Source: Actinomadura latina NBRC 106108 (GTDB taxonomy: Bacteria > Actinomycetota > Actinomycetes > Streptosporangiales > Streptosporangiaceae). Taken from it: a stretch of DNA of 64,000 nt. Position numbers and translations under genes: made by a program. Each line of letters opens with the position of its first letter. Positions within the stretch are counted from its first letter, which is position 1. Shown here in pieces: positions 1 to 8,585 of this stretch. The notes under the pieces are model-generated. The model worked only from the letters and a program-made list of their open reading frames with translations, was not told the origin of the DNA and ran no database searches. The DNA lies in contig NZ_BCQS01000027.1 in NCBI RefSeq assembly GCF_001552195.1, positions 116,457 through 180,456 on the forward strand, read 5' to 3'.

Positions 1-643
1 CGACCGGCGTGCCACCGGCGGCTTCCACGTCTGGAACCGCGGCATGGAGATGGCCCCGGCGACGCTGGAGGGCGGCGACGTCCTGGTCATCGGGAACGGC
101 GCCGTGCTGGTCGGGATGAGCGAGCGGACGCAGCCGCAGGCCGTCGAGATGCTCGCGCAGTCGCTGTTCGCCGCCGGGTCGTGCGGCCGGATCGTCGCGC
201 TGCGCATGCCGCACAAGCGGGCGTTCATGCACCTGGACACCGTCATGACGATGGTCGACCACGGCGTGTTCACCGCCTACGCGGGGATGGGCATGCTGCC
301 GTCCCACACCATCGAGCCGGGCGACACCGAGAAGGAACTGAAGATCACCGATCACCCGCCGGAGGACATGCACCGGGCGATCGCGGCGGCGCTCGGCCTG
401 GACGGCGTCAAGGTGCTCGTCCCGACGCAGGACGTGTTCGCCGCCGAGCGCGAGCAGTGGGACGACGGCGCGAACGTCCTGGCCGTCGCGCCGGGGGTCG
501 TCGTCGCCTACGAGCGCAACGCGACGAGCAACAACCATCTCAGCCGGAACGGGATCGAGGTCATCACCATCCGCGGCAGCGAGCTGGGCCGTGGGCGGGG
601 CGGACCGCGCTGCATGACCTGCCCGCTCGTGCGGGACGCCTGA
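1..643 (+). CDS. arcA: Arginine deiminase, 3' part (gene starts before the window)
   Basis: This is the C-terminal part of arginine deiminase, which hydrolyses arginine to citrulline and ammonia in the cytoplasm. The reading frame is open from base 2, so the start lies upstream. Visible family marks are TLEGGDV near the beginning, the catalytic histidine segment MHLDTV, the NNHLSRNGIEV stretch, and the terminal GGPRCMTCP segment that carries the nucleophilic cysteine. Stop is TGA at 641-643. It is followed 24 nt later by arcB and then arcC, so it heads an arginine deiminase pathway operon that yields ATP from arginine. The identification is firm; only the 5' part is missing. Confidence 0.95.
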   Translation, partial: DRRATGGFHVWNRGMEMAPATLEGGDVLVIGNGAVLVGMSERTQPQAVEMLAQSLFAAGSCGRIVALRMPHKRAFMHLDTVMTMVDHGVFTAYAGMGMLPSHTIEPGDTEKELKITDHPPEDMHRAIAAALGLDGVKVLVPTQDVFAAEREQWDDGANVLAVAPGVVVAYERNATSNNHLSRNGIEVITIRGSELGRGRGGPRCMTCPLVRDA

Positions 644-667
644 CGACCACGAGACCCGGGAGACGAC

Positions 668-1681
668 ATGGCGCTGGACCTTCGCGGCCGCAGCCTGCTC
701 AGGGAACTCGACTTCACGCCGGAGGAGTTCGGGTTCCTCATCGATCTCGCGGCCGAGCTGAAGGCCGCCAAGGACGCCGGGACGGAGCGGCGGGCCCTGA
801 CCGGAAAGAACATCGCGCTGATCTTCGAGAAGACGTCGACTCGGACGCGCTGCGCGTTCGAGGTCGCCGCGCACGACCAGGGCGCCCACGTGTCCTACCT
901 CGACCCGGCCGGGACGCAGATCGGCCACAAGGAGTCGATGAAGGACACGGCCCGCGTCCTTGGACGGATGTACGACGGCATCGAGTACCGGGGTTCGAGT
1001 CAAAGGCTCGTGGAGGAACTCGCCGAGTACGCGGGCGTCCCCGTGTGGAACGGGCTGACCGACGAATGGCATCCCACGCAGATGCTCGCCGACGTGCTCA
1101 CCATGCGCGAGCACAGCGGCAAGCCTCTGCAGGACGTCACGTACGCGTACCTGGGCGACGCACGCAACAACATGGGCCACTCCTACGTGGCCACTGGCGC
1201 GCTCCTCGGCATGAACGTGCGGATCGTCGCGCCGCGCACCCTGTGGCCGGACGAGGAGACGGTCGTCCAGCCGTCCGGGAAGGTGGCGGCCACGACCGGC
1301 GCGGACATCACCCTCACCGAGGACGTCGCCGAGGGCGTGCGGGGCGCCGACTTCGTCATGACCGACGTGTGGGTGTCGATGGGCGAGCCCAAGGAGGTAT
1401 GGGACGAGCGCATAGCGCTGCTCAAGCCCTACCAAGTCAACGCCCAGGTCATGCGGGCCACCGGCAATCCGGACGCCAAGTTCATGCATTGCCTCCCCGC
1501 CTTCCACGACAGGGGGACCACAGTGGGGGAGGAGATCTACCGGAAGACCGGCCTGGAGGCGCTGGAGGTCACCGACGAGGTGTTCGAGTCCGCCGCCTCC
1601 ATCGTCTTCGATGAGGCCGAGAACCGGATGCACACCATCAAGGCGGTCATGGTCGCGACGCTCGGCCGGCCGGGCGGGTGA
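668..1681 (+). CDS. arcB: Ornithine carbamoyltransferase (catabolic, ADI pathway)
   Basis: A 337-residue ornithine carbamoyltransferase, normal length for the family. It carries the carbamoyl-phosphate site FEKTSTRTR (about residue 55), HPTQ (about 137), the DVWVSMGE ornithine-binding segment and HCLPAFHD near residue 275. In this context it works catabolically, converting citrulline and phosphate to ornithine and carbamoyl phosphate. The start is chosen because the ATG at 668 is preceded by GGGAG at a 6-nt distance and the protein begins directly with the family N-terminus. It lies 24 nt after arcA and 10 nt before arcC, consistent with one transcript. An anabolic ArgF has the same fold, so the catabolic role rests on the neighbours. 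Confidence 0.95.
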   Translation: MALDLRGRSLLRELDFTPEEFGFLIDLAAELKAAKDAGTERRALTGKNIALIFEKTSTRTRCAFEVAAHDQGAHVSYLDPAGTQIGHKESMKDTARVLGRMYDGIEYRGSSQRLVEELAEYAGVPVWNGLTDEWHPTQMLADVLTMREHSGKPLQDVTYAYLGDARNNMGHSYVATGALLGMNVRIVAPRTLWPDEETVVQPSGKVAATTGADITLTEDVAEGVRGADFVMTDVWVSMGEPKEVWDERIALLKPYQVNAQVMRATGNPDAKFMHCLPAFHDRGTTVGEEIYRKTGLEALEVTDEVFESAASIVFDEAENRMHTIKAVMVATLGRPGG

Positions 1682-1691
1682 GGGGGGACGG

Positions 1692-2627
1692 ATGCGCGTG
1701 GTCGTCGCGCTCGGGGGGAACGCGCTGGTCAAGCGGGGGGAGACGCCCGACGCCGGGCCGCAGCGCCACAACGTCGACCGGGCGGTGCGGGCGCTGGCGC
1801 CGCTCGCCGAGAAGCACGAGCTGATCATCACGCACGGGAACGGGCCGCAGGTCGGCGTGCTGTCGCTGGAGAGCGTCAACGACCCGAACCTGACCCGGCC
1901 CTACCCGCTGGACACGATCGGCGCCGAGACCCAGGGGATGATCGGCTACTGGATGCTGCAGGCGCTGCAGAACGCGCTGCCCGGCCGCCAGGTGATGGCC
2001 ATGATCAACCAGACGCTGGTGTCGGCGGTGGACCCGGCGTTCGAGAACCCGACCAAGTTCGTCGGCCAGGTCTACGACCGCGAGGACGCCGAGAAGCTGG
2101 CCGGCGAGTACGGCTGGACGATCCGGCGGGACGGGGAGATGTGGCGCCGGGTGGTGCCGTCCCCGCGCCCGCAGCGGGTCATCGAGACGCGGCTGATCAG
2201 GGAGCTGGTCCGGCTCGGGACGGTCGTGGTCTGCGCGGGCGGCGGCGGCATCCCGGTGTTCCGCAACGACGTCGGGCGGCTGGAGGGCGTCGAGGCGGTG
2301 ATCGACAAGGACCTCACCGCGTCCCTCCTGGCGGAGAGCATGGACGCGGACGCGCTGCTCATCCTCACCGACGTGCCCCGGGTGATGCGGAACTTCGGCA
2401 CGCCGGAGCAGGAGGAGATCGTCCACACGACCCCGCACGAGCTGCGGGCGGAGGACTTCCCCGCCGGGTCGATGGGACCCAAGGTCGAGGCGGTCGCGGG
2501 CTTCGTGGAGCGGACCGGCGACATGGCCGCGATCGGGCTGCTCGACCACTGCGTGGAGATCCTGGCGGGCACCGCCGGGACGATCGTCACCCCTAACGCC
2601 ACCTGGCCGCTGGAGAGCACCCTGTGA
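1692..2627 (+). CDS. arcC: Carbamate kinase
   Basis: Carbamate kinase, 311 residues, uses carbamoyl phosphate and ADP to make ATP, CO2 and ammonia, the energy-yielding step of arginine fermentation. Family features in order are VALGGNALVKRG at the N-terminus, THGNGPQVG, CAGGGGIPV, DKDLTASLLAE, LTDVPRV and the PGSMGPKVEA segment near the end. The frame is open from 1611, but the ATG at 1692 begins exactly at the family N-terminus and has a GGGGGGAC ribosome site just upstream, so the earlier start is rejected. The TGA stop overlaps the GTG start of the next gene by four bases, indicating translational coupling to the permease. Confidence 0.95.
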   Translation: MRVVVALGGNALVKRGETPDAGPQRHNVDRAVRALAPLAEKHELIITHGNGPQVGVLSLESVNDPNLTRPYPLDTIGAETQGMIGYWMLQALQNALPGRQVMAMINQTLVSAVDPAFENPTKFVGQVYDREDAEKLAGEYGWTIRRDGEMWRRVVPSPRPQRVIETRLIRELVRLGTVVVCAGGGGIPVFRNDVGRLEGVEAVIDKDLTASLLAESMDADALLILTDVPRVMRNFGTPEQEEIVHTTPHELRAEDFPAGSMGPKVEAVAGFVERTGDMAAIGLLDHCVEILAGTAGTIVTPNATWPLESTL

Positions 2628-4069
2628 CAGCGGGGGCGGCCTTCGCGCGCAGCCTGCTGCGCACCAAGCCGGTCGACCGGATCGTCGCCGAGGGCGGGCA
2701 GGGCGAGGGCGGCGAGCTGAAGCGCTCGATGAGCCTGCTGCAGCTCACCTTCTTCAGCGTCGGCGCGACCCTCGGCACCGGCATCTTCGTCGTCCTCGGC
2801 GAGGCGGTGCCGCTGGCCGGCCCGGCGGTCGTGCTGTCGTTCGTCCTCGCCGCCGTCACCGCGCTGTTCTCGGCGCTGTCCTACGCCGAGCTGGCCGGGA
2901 CGATCCCGGTGTCCGGCTCGTCCTACTCCTACGCCTACGCGACGCTCGGCGAGCTGGTCGCCTGGGTCTGCGGCTGGTGCCTGCTGCTGGAGTACGCGGT
3001 GTCGGTGTCGGCCGTCGCGGTCGGCTGGGGCTCCTACCTCAACGCGTTCTTCGACTCCGCGTTCGGCTTCACGATCCCCGCGCAGATCAGCAATCCGCCC
3101 GGCGACGGCGGCCTGGTCAACATCCCCGCGGTGGTCGTGGTGCTGATCGCCACGATGCTCCTGCTGCGCGGCACGTCCGAGAGCGCCACCGCCAACACGA
3201 TCATGGTGTTCCTCAAGATCGCCGTGCTGCTGTTCTTCTGCGCGGTCGCCTTCACCGCGTTCAAGGCCGGGAACCTCAGCGCGTTCACGCCGATGGGCTG
3301 GGCCGGCATCAGCGCCGCGGGCGGCAAGGTGTTCTTCTCCTACATCGGCTTCGACGCCGCGTCCACCGCGGGCGAGGAGGCGAAGAACCCCCGCCGCGAC
3401 CTGCCGCTCGCGATCATCGTGTCGCTGATCATCGTCACCGTCCTCTACGTGCTGGTCGGGCTCGCCGCCGTCGCCGCGATGCACTGGGAGAGGTTCGCGA
3501 TCAGCGGCGCGGAGGCGTCCCTGGCGGAGGTCCTGGACGTGGCGACCGGGAAGTCGTGGCCCTCGATGATCCTCGCCCTCGGCGCGGTGATCGCCATCGC
3601 CAGCGTCGTCCTCACCGTCATGTACGGGCAGACACGCATCTTGTTCGCGATGTCGCGGGACGGGCTCGTCCCGGACGTCTTCCAGCGGGTCAGCCCCAGC
3701 CGCCGCGTGCCCGTCGCCAACACGGTCATCGTGGCGGTCTTCATCGGCGTCCTCGCCGCGGTGATCCCGCTCGGCCGGCTCGTGGACGCCACCAGCATCG
3801 GGACCCTGTTCGCGTTCGCGCTGGTCAGCGTCGGCGTCATCGTCCTGCGCCGCACCCGGCCCGATCTGCCGCGCAGCTTCCGGACCCCGTTCTTCCCCGT
3901 GACCCCGCTGCTCGGCGTCGCCTTCTGCGTGTACCTGATGGTCGGCCTCGGCGGAGTCACCTGGGTGGTGTTCACGCTGTGGTGCCTGGCCGGGCTGGCC
4001 GCCTACTTCCTGTACGGCCGCCGCCATTCACGCCTGGCGGGCGGATCCGGGGGAAGGGGGACGCCGTGA
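2624..4069 (+). CDS. APC-family amino acid permease (cationic amino acid transporter type)
   Basis: A 481-residue integral membrane permease of the amino acid-polyamine-organocation family, with about twelve hydrophobic segments from residue 40 onward. The family signature GATLGTGIFVVLGE lies in the first helix and PVSGSSYSYAYATLGE in the third; the middle carries FFSYIGFDAASTAGEEAKNP, typical of the cationic amino acid transporter/YfnA branch. It overlaps arcC by four bases and the next gene by four, so it probably supplies arginine or exchanges it for ornithine for the deiminase pathway. That substrate is inferred from the operon: it is not the ArcD antiporter usually found with arc genes. 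The GTG start is fixed by the overlap. Confidence 0.85.
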   Translation: MTAGAAFARSLLRTKPVDRIVAEGGQGEGGELKRSMSLLQLTFFSVGATLGTGIFVVLGEAVPLAGPAVVLSFVLAAVTALFSALSYAELAGTIPVSGSSYSYAYATLGELVAWVCGWCLLLEYAVSVSAVAVGWGSYLNAFFDSAFGFTIPAQISNPPGDGGLVNIPAVVVVLIATMLLLRGTSESATANTIMVFLKIAVLLFFCAVAFTAFKAGNLSAFTPMGWAGISAAGGKVFFSYIGFDAASTAGEEAKNPRRDLPLAIIVSLIIVTVLYVLVGLAAVAAMHWERFAISGAEASLAEVLDVATGKSWPSMILALGAVIAIASVVLTVMYGQTRILFAMSRDGLVPDVFQRVSPSRRVPVANTVIVAVFIGVLAAVIPLGRLVDATSIGTLFAFALVSVGVIVLRRTRPDLPRSFRTPFFPVTPLLGVAFCVYLMVGLGGVTWVVFTLWCLAGLAAYFLYGRRHSRLAGGSGGRGTP

Positions 4070-5016
4070 ACGATGTGAAGGGGAACGACACCGGCGGAAT
4101 GCGGGTACTGGTCGGCTACGCGCCCGGCGAGCGCGGCGACGACGCGCTCGCGCTGGCCGCCCTGCTCGTCCGGACGATGAAGGCGCCGCTGACGGCCGTG
4201 CACGTCCATCCGCCGCCCTGGCCGACTCCCGGCCCGGGCGCGGTGGACGCGGAATGGGTCGCCTACCTCAAGGGCCAGGCGGACGAGGCGCTCGCCCGGG
4301 CCGCCGCGCGGCTCGGGGAGCTGGGCGTCCCGGAGCGGGACGTCGCGCTGCGCGTCCACGCCCACCGGAGCAGCGGGCGCGGCCTCATCCAGGTGGCGGG
4401 GGACGTGGGCGCCGACCTCATCGTGGCAGGCTCGGCGCCGCGCGGGCGGCGCGGCCGGGTCGCGATCGGCAGCACCGCCGACCAGCTGCTGCACGGCTCG
4501 CCCGTCCCGGTCATGCTGGCCCCGCGCGGCTACGCGGCGCGCCCGCCGAAGCGCATCGCGCGGATGACGCTGGCGTACTGGCGGCGCCAGGACGCCGACG
4601 GCCCGCTGACGGCCGCCGCCGCGATCGCCGAGCGGCTGGGCGCCGAGCTGCGGCTGCTCACCCTGGTGCTGCGGCCGCCCGGCCTGGCCGCGAGGTTCCG
4701 CGTCCCGGGCGGGGTGCTGGACCGCCAGCTCGCCCAGGCCGAGGAGGACCTGCGCTACGCCGCCGGGCTCTTCGGCGGCGGGACGCCGGTGGAGCGGGTC
4801 ACGGCCATCGGTACCGACATCGCCAAGACGCTCGGCACCGTCGATATGCTGCACGGCGAGGTGCTCGCGTGCCTGTCCAGCCACGAGGGCCCGCTGCGCA
4901 AGGTCTTCCTGGGGGAGAGCTCCGGCAAGATCGTCCGCGCCGCGCCGTGCCCGGTGCTGCTGCTGCCACGCGGGGCCGCCGCGCCGACCGTGGGCGAGAA
5001 AGTCCAGGTTAGGTAA
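4066..5016 (+). CDS. Tandem universal stress protein
   Basis: A 316-residue protein with two universal stress protein (UspA) domains. The first, about residues 9-155, starts MRVLVGYAPG and ends with the nucleotide-binding pattern GSAPRGRRGRVAIGSTADQLL followed by PVPVMLAP. The second, about 165-310, ends with the looser SSHEGPLRKVFLGESSGKIV and CPVLLLP. Actinobacterial tandem Usp proteins often bind ATP and respond to hypoxia or starvation, which fits an operon for anaerobic arginine use. The GTG at 4066 overlaps the permease stop; the long upstream extension of the frame is a shadow. Its last codons and stop lie inside the iron box of the next operon. The exact role is not predictable. Confidence 0.88.
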   Translation: MNDVKGNDTGGMRVLVGYAPGERGDDALALAALLVRTMKAPLTAVHVHPPPWPTPGPGAVDAEWVAYLKGQADEALARAAARLGELGVPERDVALRVHAHRSSGRGLIQVAGDVGADLIVAGSAPRGRRGRVAIGSTADQLLHGSPVPVMLAPRGYAARPPKRIARMTLAYWRRQDADGPLTAAAAIAERLGAELRLLTLVLRPPGLAARFRVPGGVLDRQLAQAEEDLRYAAGLFGGGTPVERVTAIGTDIAKTLGTVDMLHGEVLACLSSHEGPLRKVFLGESSGKIVRAAPCPVLLLPRGAAAPTVGEKVQVR

Positions 5017-5027
5017 GGCTTACCTGC
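5009..5027. promoter_or_regulatory. Iron box (IdeR/DtxR-type operator) ahead of the SUF operon
   Basis: The 19 bases TTAGGTAAGGCTTACCTGC match the DtxR/IdeR/DmdR consensus TTAGGTTAGGCTAACCTAA at 15 of 19 positions and contain a perfect inverted repeat with 7-bp arms (AGGTAAG and CTTACCT) around one central base. The site begins inside the last codons of the upstream stress-protein gene and ends 60 bp before the sufR start codon. This suggests that Fe(II)-loaded IdeR represses SUF transcription when iron is plentiful. The match is seen in the sequence; binding is inferred. Confidence 0.75.
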
Positions 5028-5076
5028 GTGAGCTACGACATCGGCGTTCCGGTGTTTCGCGGGAAGGAATTACGGC

Positions 5077-5091
5077 ACACTGATGTTGTGA
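5077..5091. promoter_or_regulatory. SufR operator overlapping the sufR start codon
   Basis: The bases ACACT-GATGT-TGTGA match exactly the ACACT-N5-TGTGA pattern that I recall being reported for mycobacterial SufR on its own promoter. The inner dyad is CACA-N7-TGTG. The right half includes the GTG start codon at 5088-5090, which, with no ribosome site upstream and a CACACT -10-like hexamer ending six bases before the GTG, points to a leaderless sufR transcript that SufR itself blocks. Operator identity is inferred from the known site, not measured. Confidence 0.7.
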
Positions 5092-5909
5092 AATACGTGA
5101 GCGAGGACGAGACGACCACCGGAGGCGCCGCCGCGCGGCCTTCCGGCGCGCCGTCGGGCCCCGGTCACACCGAACGCGACACGCGCGCTCGGGTGGCCCG
5201 GCTGATCCTCGAGCACGGCCCGGTCACGGCGTCCACGCTGGGCGAGCGCGTCGGCCTCACGCCGGCCGCGATCCGCCGGCACCTGGACGCGCTGCTGGCC
5301 GAGGGGATGATCGAGGTGCGCAAGGCGCGGGTGCCGCAGACCCGGCGCGGCCGGGGACGGCCCGCCAAGTGGTTCGCGATCACCGACGCCGGGCGCAGCG
5401 CGTTCGTGCACGCCTACGACGACCTGGCGACCAGCGCACTGCGCTTCCTCGCCGACACGGCCGGCGACCGCGCCGTCGCCGAGTTCGCCCGGCGGCAGAT
5501 CGCCGACCTGGAGCAGCGGTACCGGCCCGTCGTGCAGGACGCGCCGCCCCAGCAGCGGGTCCGCACACTCGCCGAGGCCCTTTCCGGCGACGGCTACGCG
5601 GCCGCCGCCGCCAAGGCCCCCCAGCCCGGCGGCGGTGAGCAGCTGTGCCAGCACCACTGCCCGGTCGCGCACGTCGCCGCGGAGTTCCCGCAGCTGTGCG
5701 AGGCCGAGACCGAGGCGTTCAGCCGGCTGCTCGGCACCCCCGTCCAGCGGCTGGCCACGATCGCCCACGGCGACGGGATCTGCACCACCCACGTCAGCCC
5801 GGTCGACTTGTGCGCCGACCGGGCCCGAGGTGACGGTCCGAAGGGATCTCCCTTTGGCATCCACCCAGCGGCCGAGGCCGAGGGGTCCGACCCGGGGGGC
5901 CGAGGTTGA
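5088..5909 (+). CDS. sufR: SufR, Fe-S-sensing repressor of the SUF operon
   Basis: A 273-residue winged-helix regulator. The DNA-binding domain occupies about residues 33-110 (RVARLILEHGPVTASTLGERVG, then the wing RRGRGRPAKWFAIT). The C-terminal half has four cysteines that would hold the sensory cluster: C187, C191, C204 and C232, in the contexts CQHHC, QLC and GICTTHV. In relatives the holo form represses suf genes, and cluster loss under iron or oxidative stress relieves this. The GTG at 5088 is preferred over the frame-opening GTG at 5028 because the operator overlaps it and the earlier start would extend through the promoter. It heads the SUF operon, 112 nt before sufB. Confidence 0.92.
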   Translation: MKYVSEDETTTGGAAARPSGAPSGPGHTERDTRARVARLILEHGPVTASTLGERVGLTPAAIRRHLDALLAEGMIEVRKARVPQTRRGRGRPAKWFAITDAGRSAFVHAYDDLATSALRFLADTAGDRAVAEFARRQIADLEQRYRPVVQDAPPQQRVRTLAEALSGDGYAAAAAKAPQPGGGEQLCQHHCPVAHVAAEFPQLCEAETEAFSRLLGTPVQRLATIAHGDGICTTHVSPVDLCADRARGDGPKGSPFGIHPAAEAEGSDPGGRG

Positions 5910-6021
5910 CGCTTCACAGACCGCCCAGCGGCGAAGTCTCCACGTCCTGCAACGGCATGCCCTGCCGCCGATCGCTTGGCTATCGCGACGTGACGAAAAT
6001 ATCACTCTCTGGAGTTGTTCT

Positions 6022-7434
6022 ATGACTATGGCAGCCCACCCCGAACTCGAGGGGCTCGACAGGTACAAGTTCGGCTGGGCCGACTCCGACGAAGCCGGCG
6101 CTTCGGCCCGCCGCGGCCTGAACGAGGACGTCGTCCGCGACATCTCGGCCAAGAAGAACGAGCCCGAATGGATGCTCGACCTGCGCCTCAAGGGGCTGCG
6201 GCTGTTCGACAAGAAGCCGATGCCCACCTGGGGCTCCGACCTGTCGGGCATCGACTTCGACAACATCAAGTACTTCGTGCGCTCCACCGAGCAGCAGGCG
6301 TCGTCGTGGGAGGAGCTCCCCGACGACATCAAGAACACCTACGACAGGCTCGGCATCCCCGAGGCCGAGAAGCAGCGCCTCATCGCCGGCGTCGCCGCCC
6401 AGTACGAGTCGGAGGTCGTCTACCACAAGATCCGCGAGGACCTTGAGGAGAAGGGCGTCATCTTCGTCGACACCGACACCGGCCTGCGCGAGCACCCGGA
6501 GATCTTCCAGGAGTACTTCGGCTCGGTGATCCCGGTCGGCGACAACAAGTTCGCCGCGCTCAACACCACCGTGTGGTCGGGCGGCTCGTTCGTCTACGTC
6601 CCGCCGGGCGTGCACGTGGAGATCCCGCTCCAGGCCTACTTCCGGATCAACACCGAGAACATGGGCCAGTTCGAGCGGACGCTGATCATCGCCGACGAGG
6701 GCTCCTACGTCCACTACGTCGAGGGCTGTACCGCGCCGATCTACAAGTCGGACTCGCTGCACTCGGCGGTCGTGGAGATCATCGTCAAGAAGGACGCCCG
6801 CGTCCGCTACACGACCATCCAGAACTGGTCGAACAACGTCTACAACCTGGTGACCAAGCGCGCCGTCGCCTACGAGGGCGCCACCATGGAGTGGGTCGAC
6901 GGCAACATCGGCTCCAAGGTCACCATGAAGTACCCGGCCGTGTACCTGCTCGGCGAGCACGCCAAGGGCGAGACCCTGTCGATCGCCTTCGCGGGCGAGG
7001 ACCAGCACCAGGACGCCGGCGCCAAGATGGTGCACGCGGCCCCCAACACGTCCTCCACCATCATCTCCAAGTCGGTGGCGCGCGGCGGCGGCCGCACGTC
7101 CTACCGCGGGCTGGTGCAGATCCAGGAGGGCGCCGAGCACAGCAAGTCCACCGTCAAGTGCGACGCGCTGCTCATCGACCAGATCAGCCGGTCCGACACC
7201 TACCCCTACGTCGACGTCCGCGAGGACGACGCGGAGATGGGCCACGAGGCCACCGTCTCGAAGGTGTCGGAGAAGCAGCTGTTCTACCTGATGAGCCGCG
7301 GCCTCACCGAGGACGAGGCGATGGCGATGATCGTGCGCGGGTTCGTCGAGCCGATCGCGCGGGAGCTGCCGATGGAGTACGCCCTTGAGCTGAACCGGCT
7401 CATCGAGCTGCAGATGGAAGGAGCCGTCGGCTGA
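6022..7434 (+). CDS. sufB: Fe-S cluster scaffold subunit SufB
   Basis: SufB, 470 residues, normal size. With SufC and SufD it forms the SufBC2D scaffold on which Fe-S clusters are built from SufS-derived sulfur. Recognisable stretches are NTTVWSGGSFVYVPPGVHVEIPLQ, the EGCTAPIY cysteine segment around residue 236, and the C-terminal DAEMGHEATVSKVSEKQLFYLMSRG block. The ATG at 6022 has GGAG eight bases upstream (6011-6014); an in-frame ATG at 6028 is a possible alternative. The 112-bp gap after sufR contains an AT-rich GAAAATATCAC segment and may hold a second promoter, which cannot be proved here. The stop overlaps the sufD start. Confidence 0.97.
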   Translation: MTMAAHPELEGLDRYKFGWADSDEAGASARRGLNEDVVRDISAKKNEPEWMLDLRLKGLRLFDKKPMPTWGSDLSGIDFDNIKYFVRSTEQQASSWEELPDDIKNTYDRLGIPEAEKQRLIAGVAAQYESEVVYHKIREDLEEKGVIFVDTDTGLREHPEIFQEYFGSVIPVGDNKFAALNTTVWSGGSFVYVPPGVHVEIPLQAYFRINTENMGQFERTLIIADEGSYVHYVEGCTAPIYKSDSLHSAVVEIIVKKDARVRYTTIQNWSNNVYNLVTKRAVAYEGATMEWVDGNIGSKVTMKYPAVYLLGEHAKGETLSIAFAGEDQHQDAGAKMVHAAPNTSSTIISKSVARGGGRTSYRGLVQIQEGAEHSKSTVKCDALLIDQISRSDTYPYVDVREDDAEMGHEATVSKVSEKQLFYLMSRGLTEDEAMAMIVRGFVEPIARELPMEYALELNRLIELQMEGAVG

Positions 7435-8585
7435 TGGGGCTCGCCACTGCATCATCGGACTCACGGCCCCTCTCGACGCTGCACGAGAAGGCGTCCTACG
7501 ACATCGCCGACTTCGGGGTGCCGACGGGCCGCGAGGAGGAGTGGCGGTTCACCCCGCTGCGCCGCCTCCGCGGCCTGCACAAGGGCGCCGCCGCGGACGG
7601 CGGCAAGGTCCTCCTGGAGGCCGAGGCGGCCCCCGAGGTCACCGTCGAGACCGTCGGGCGCGACGACCCGCGCATCGGCAAGGCCTACGTCCCCGCCGAC
7701 CGGGTCAGCGCCCAGGCGTGGAACTCCTTCACCGACGCCACCGTCGTGACGGTCCCCAGAGAGGCCGTCGCCTCGGCGCCGACCGTCCTGCGGCTGCGCG
7801 GCGAGGACGCGTCGGCCGCCGCCTACGGCCACATCACCGTCGTGGTGGAGCCGCTCGCCGAGGCCACCGTCGTGCTCACGCACCGCGGCTCGGCGACCTA
7901 CGCCGACAACGTGGAGTTCGTCGTCGGCGACGGCGCCCGCCTGTCGGTGATCAGCCTGCAGGACTGGGCGGACGACGCCGTCCACGTGTCCCACCAGCAC
8001 GCCCTGCTCGGCCGCGACGCCAGGTTCGTCTCGCACAACATCTCGCTCGGCGGCGACGTCGTGCGGATCTCGCCGTCCGTCGCCTACGGCGCGCCGGGCG
8101 GCGACGCCGAGCTGTACGGGGTGTACTTCGTCGACGGCGGCCAGCACCTGGAGCACCGCCTCCTCGTCGACCACACCGTCCCGCACTGCCGCAGCCGCGT
8201 CGACTACCGCGGCGCGCTGCAGGACCAGGACGCGCACGCCGTCTGGATCGGCGACGTGATCATCCGCGCGGAGGCGGAGGGCACCGACACCTACGAGCTG
8301 AACCGCAACCTCGTCCTCACCGACGGGACGCGGGTCGACTCGGTGCCGAACCTGGAGATCCTGACCGGCGAGGTCGCCGGCGCCGGGCACGCCTCGGCGT
8401 CCGGGCGGCTGGACGACGAGCACCTGTTCTACCTGCAGGCGCGCGGCATCACCTTCGACGACGCGCGCCGCATGGTCGTCCGGGGCTTCCTCGGCCAGCT
8501 CGTCGACCGCATCGAGGTCGCCGAGGTCCGCGACAAGGTCCGCCAGGCCATCGAGGAGGAGCTCGACCAGGGAGCAGCTCGATGA
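7434..8585 (+). CDS. sufD: Fe-S cluster assembly protein SufD
   Basis: SufD, 383 residues, the partner of SufB in the SufBC2D scaffold. The N-terminus has the typical FGVPTGREEEWRFTPLRRL segment; the core is right-handed parallel beta-helix sequence; and the C-terminus carries GAGHASASGRLDDEHLFYLQARGI, including the histidine needed at the SufB-SufD interface. It starts at ATG 7434, overlapping the sufB TGA by one base (TGATG), and its stop overlaps the following Rieske gene by four bases, so sufB, sufD and the ferredoxin gene are translationally coupled. No anomalies were seen. Confidence 0.96.
   Translation: MGLATASSDSRPLSTLHEKASYDIADFGVPTGREEEWRFTPLRRLRGLHKGAAADGGKVLLEAEAAPEVTVETVGRDDPRIGKAYVPADRVSAQAWNSFTDATVVTVPREAVASAPTVLRLRGEDASAAAYGHITVVVEPLAEATVVLTHRGSATYADNVEFVVGDGARLSVISLQDWADDAVHVSHQHALLGRDARFVSHNISLGGDVVRISPSVAYGAPGGDAELYGVYFVDGGQHLEHRLLVDHTVPHCRSRVDYRGALQDQDAHAVWIGDVIIRAEAEGTDTYELNRNLVLTDGTRVDSVPNLEILTGEVAGAGHASASGRLDDEHLFYLQARGITFDDARRMVVRGFLGQLVDRIEVAEVRDKVRQAIEEELDQGAAR

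Noticed and set aside
2072..4027. 651-codon minus-strand frame opposite arcC and the permease
   Set aside because: Shadow of the permease; the Asp/His/Arg-rich translation is typical of antisense frames here.
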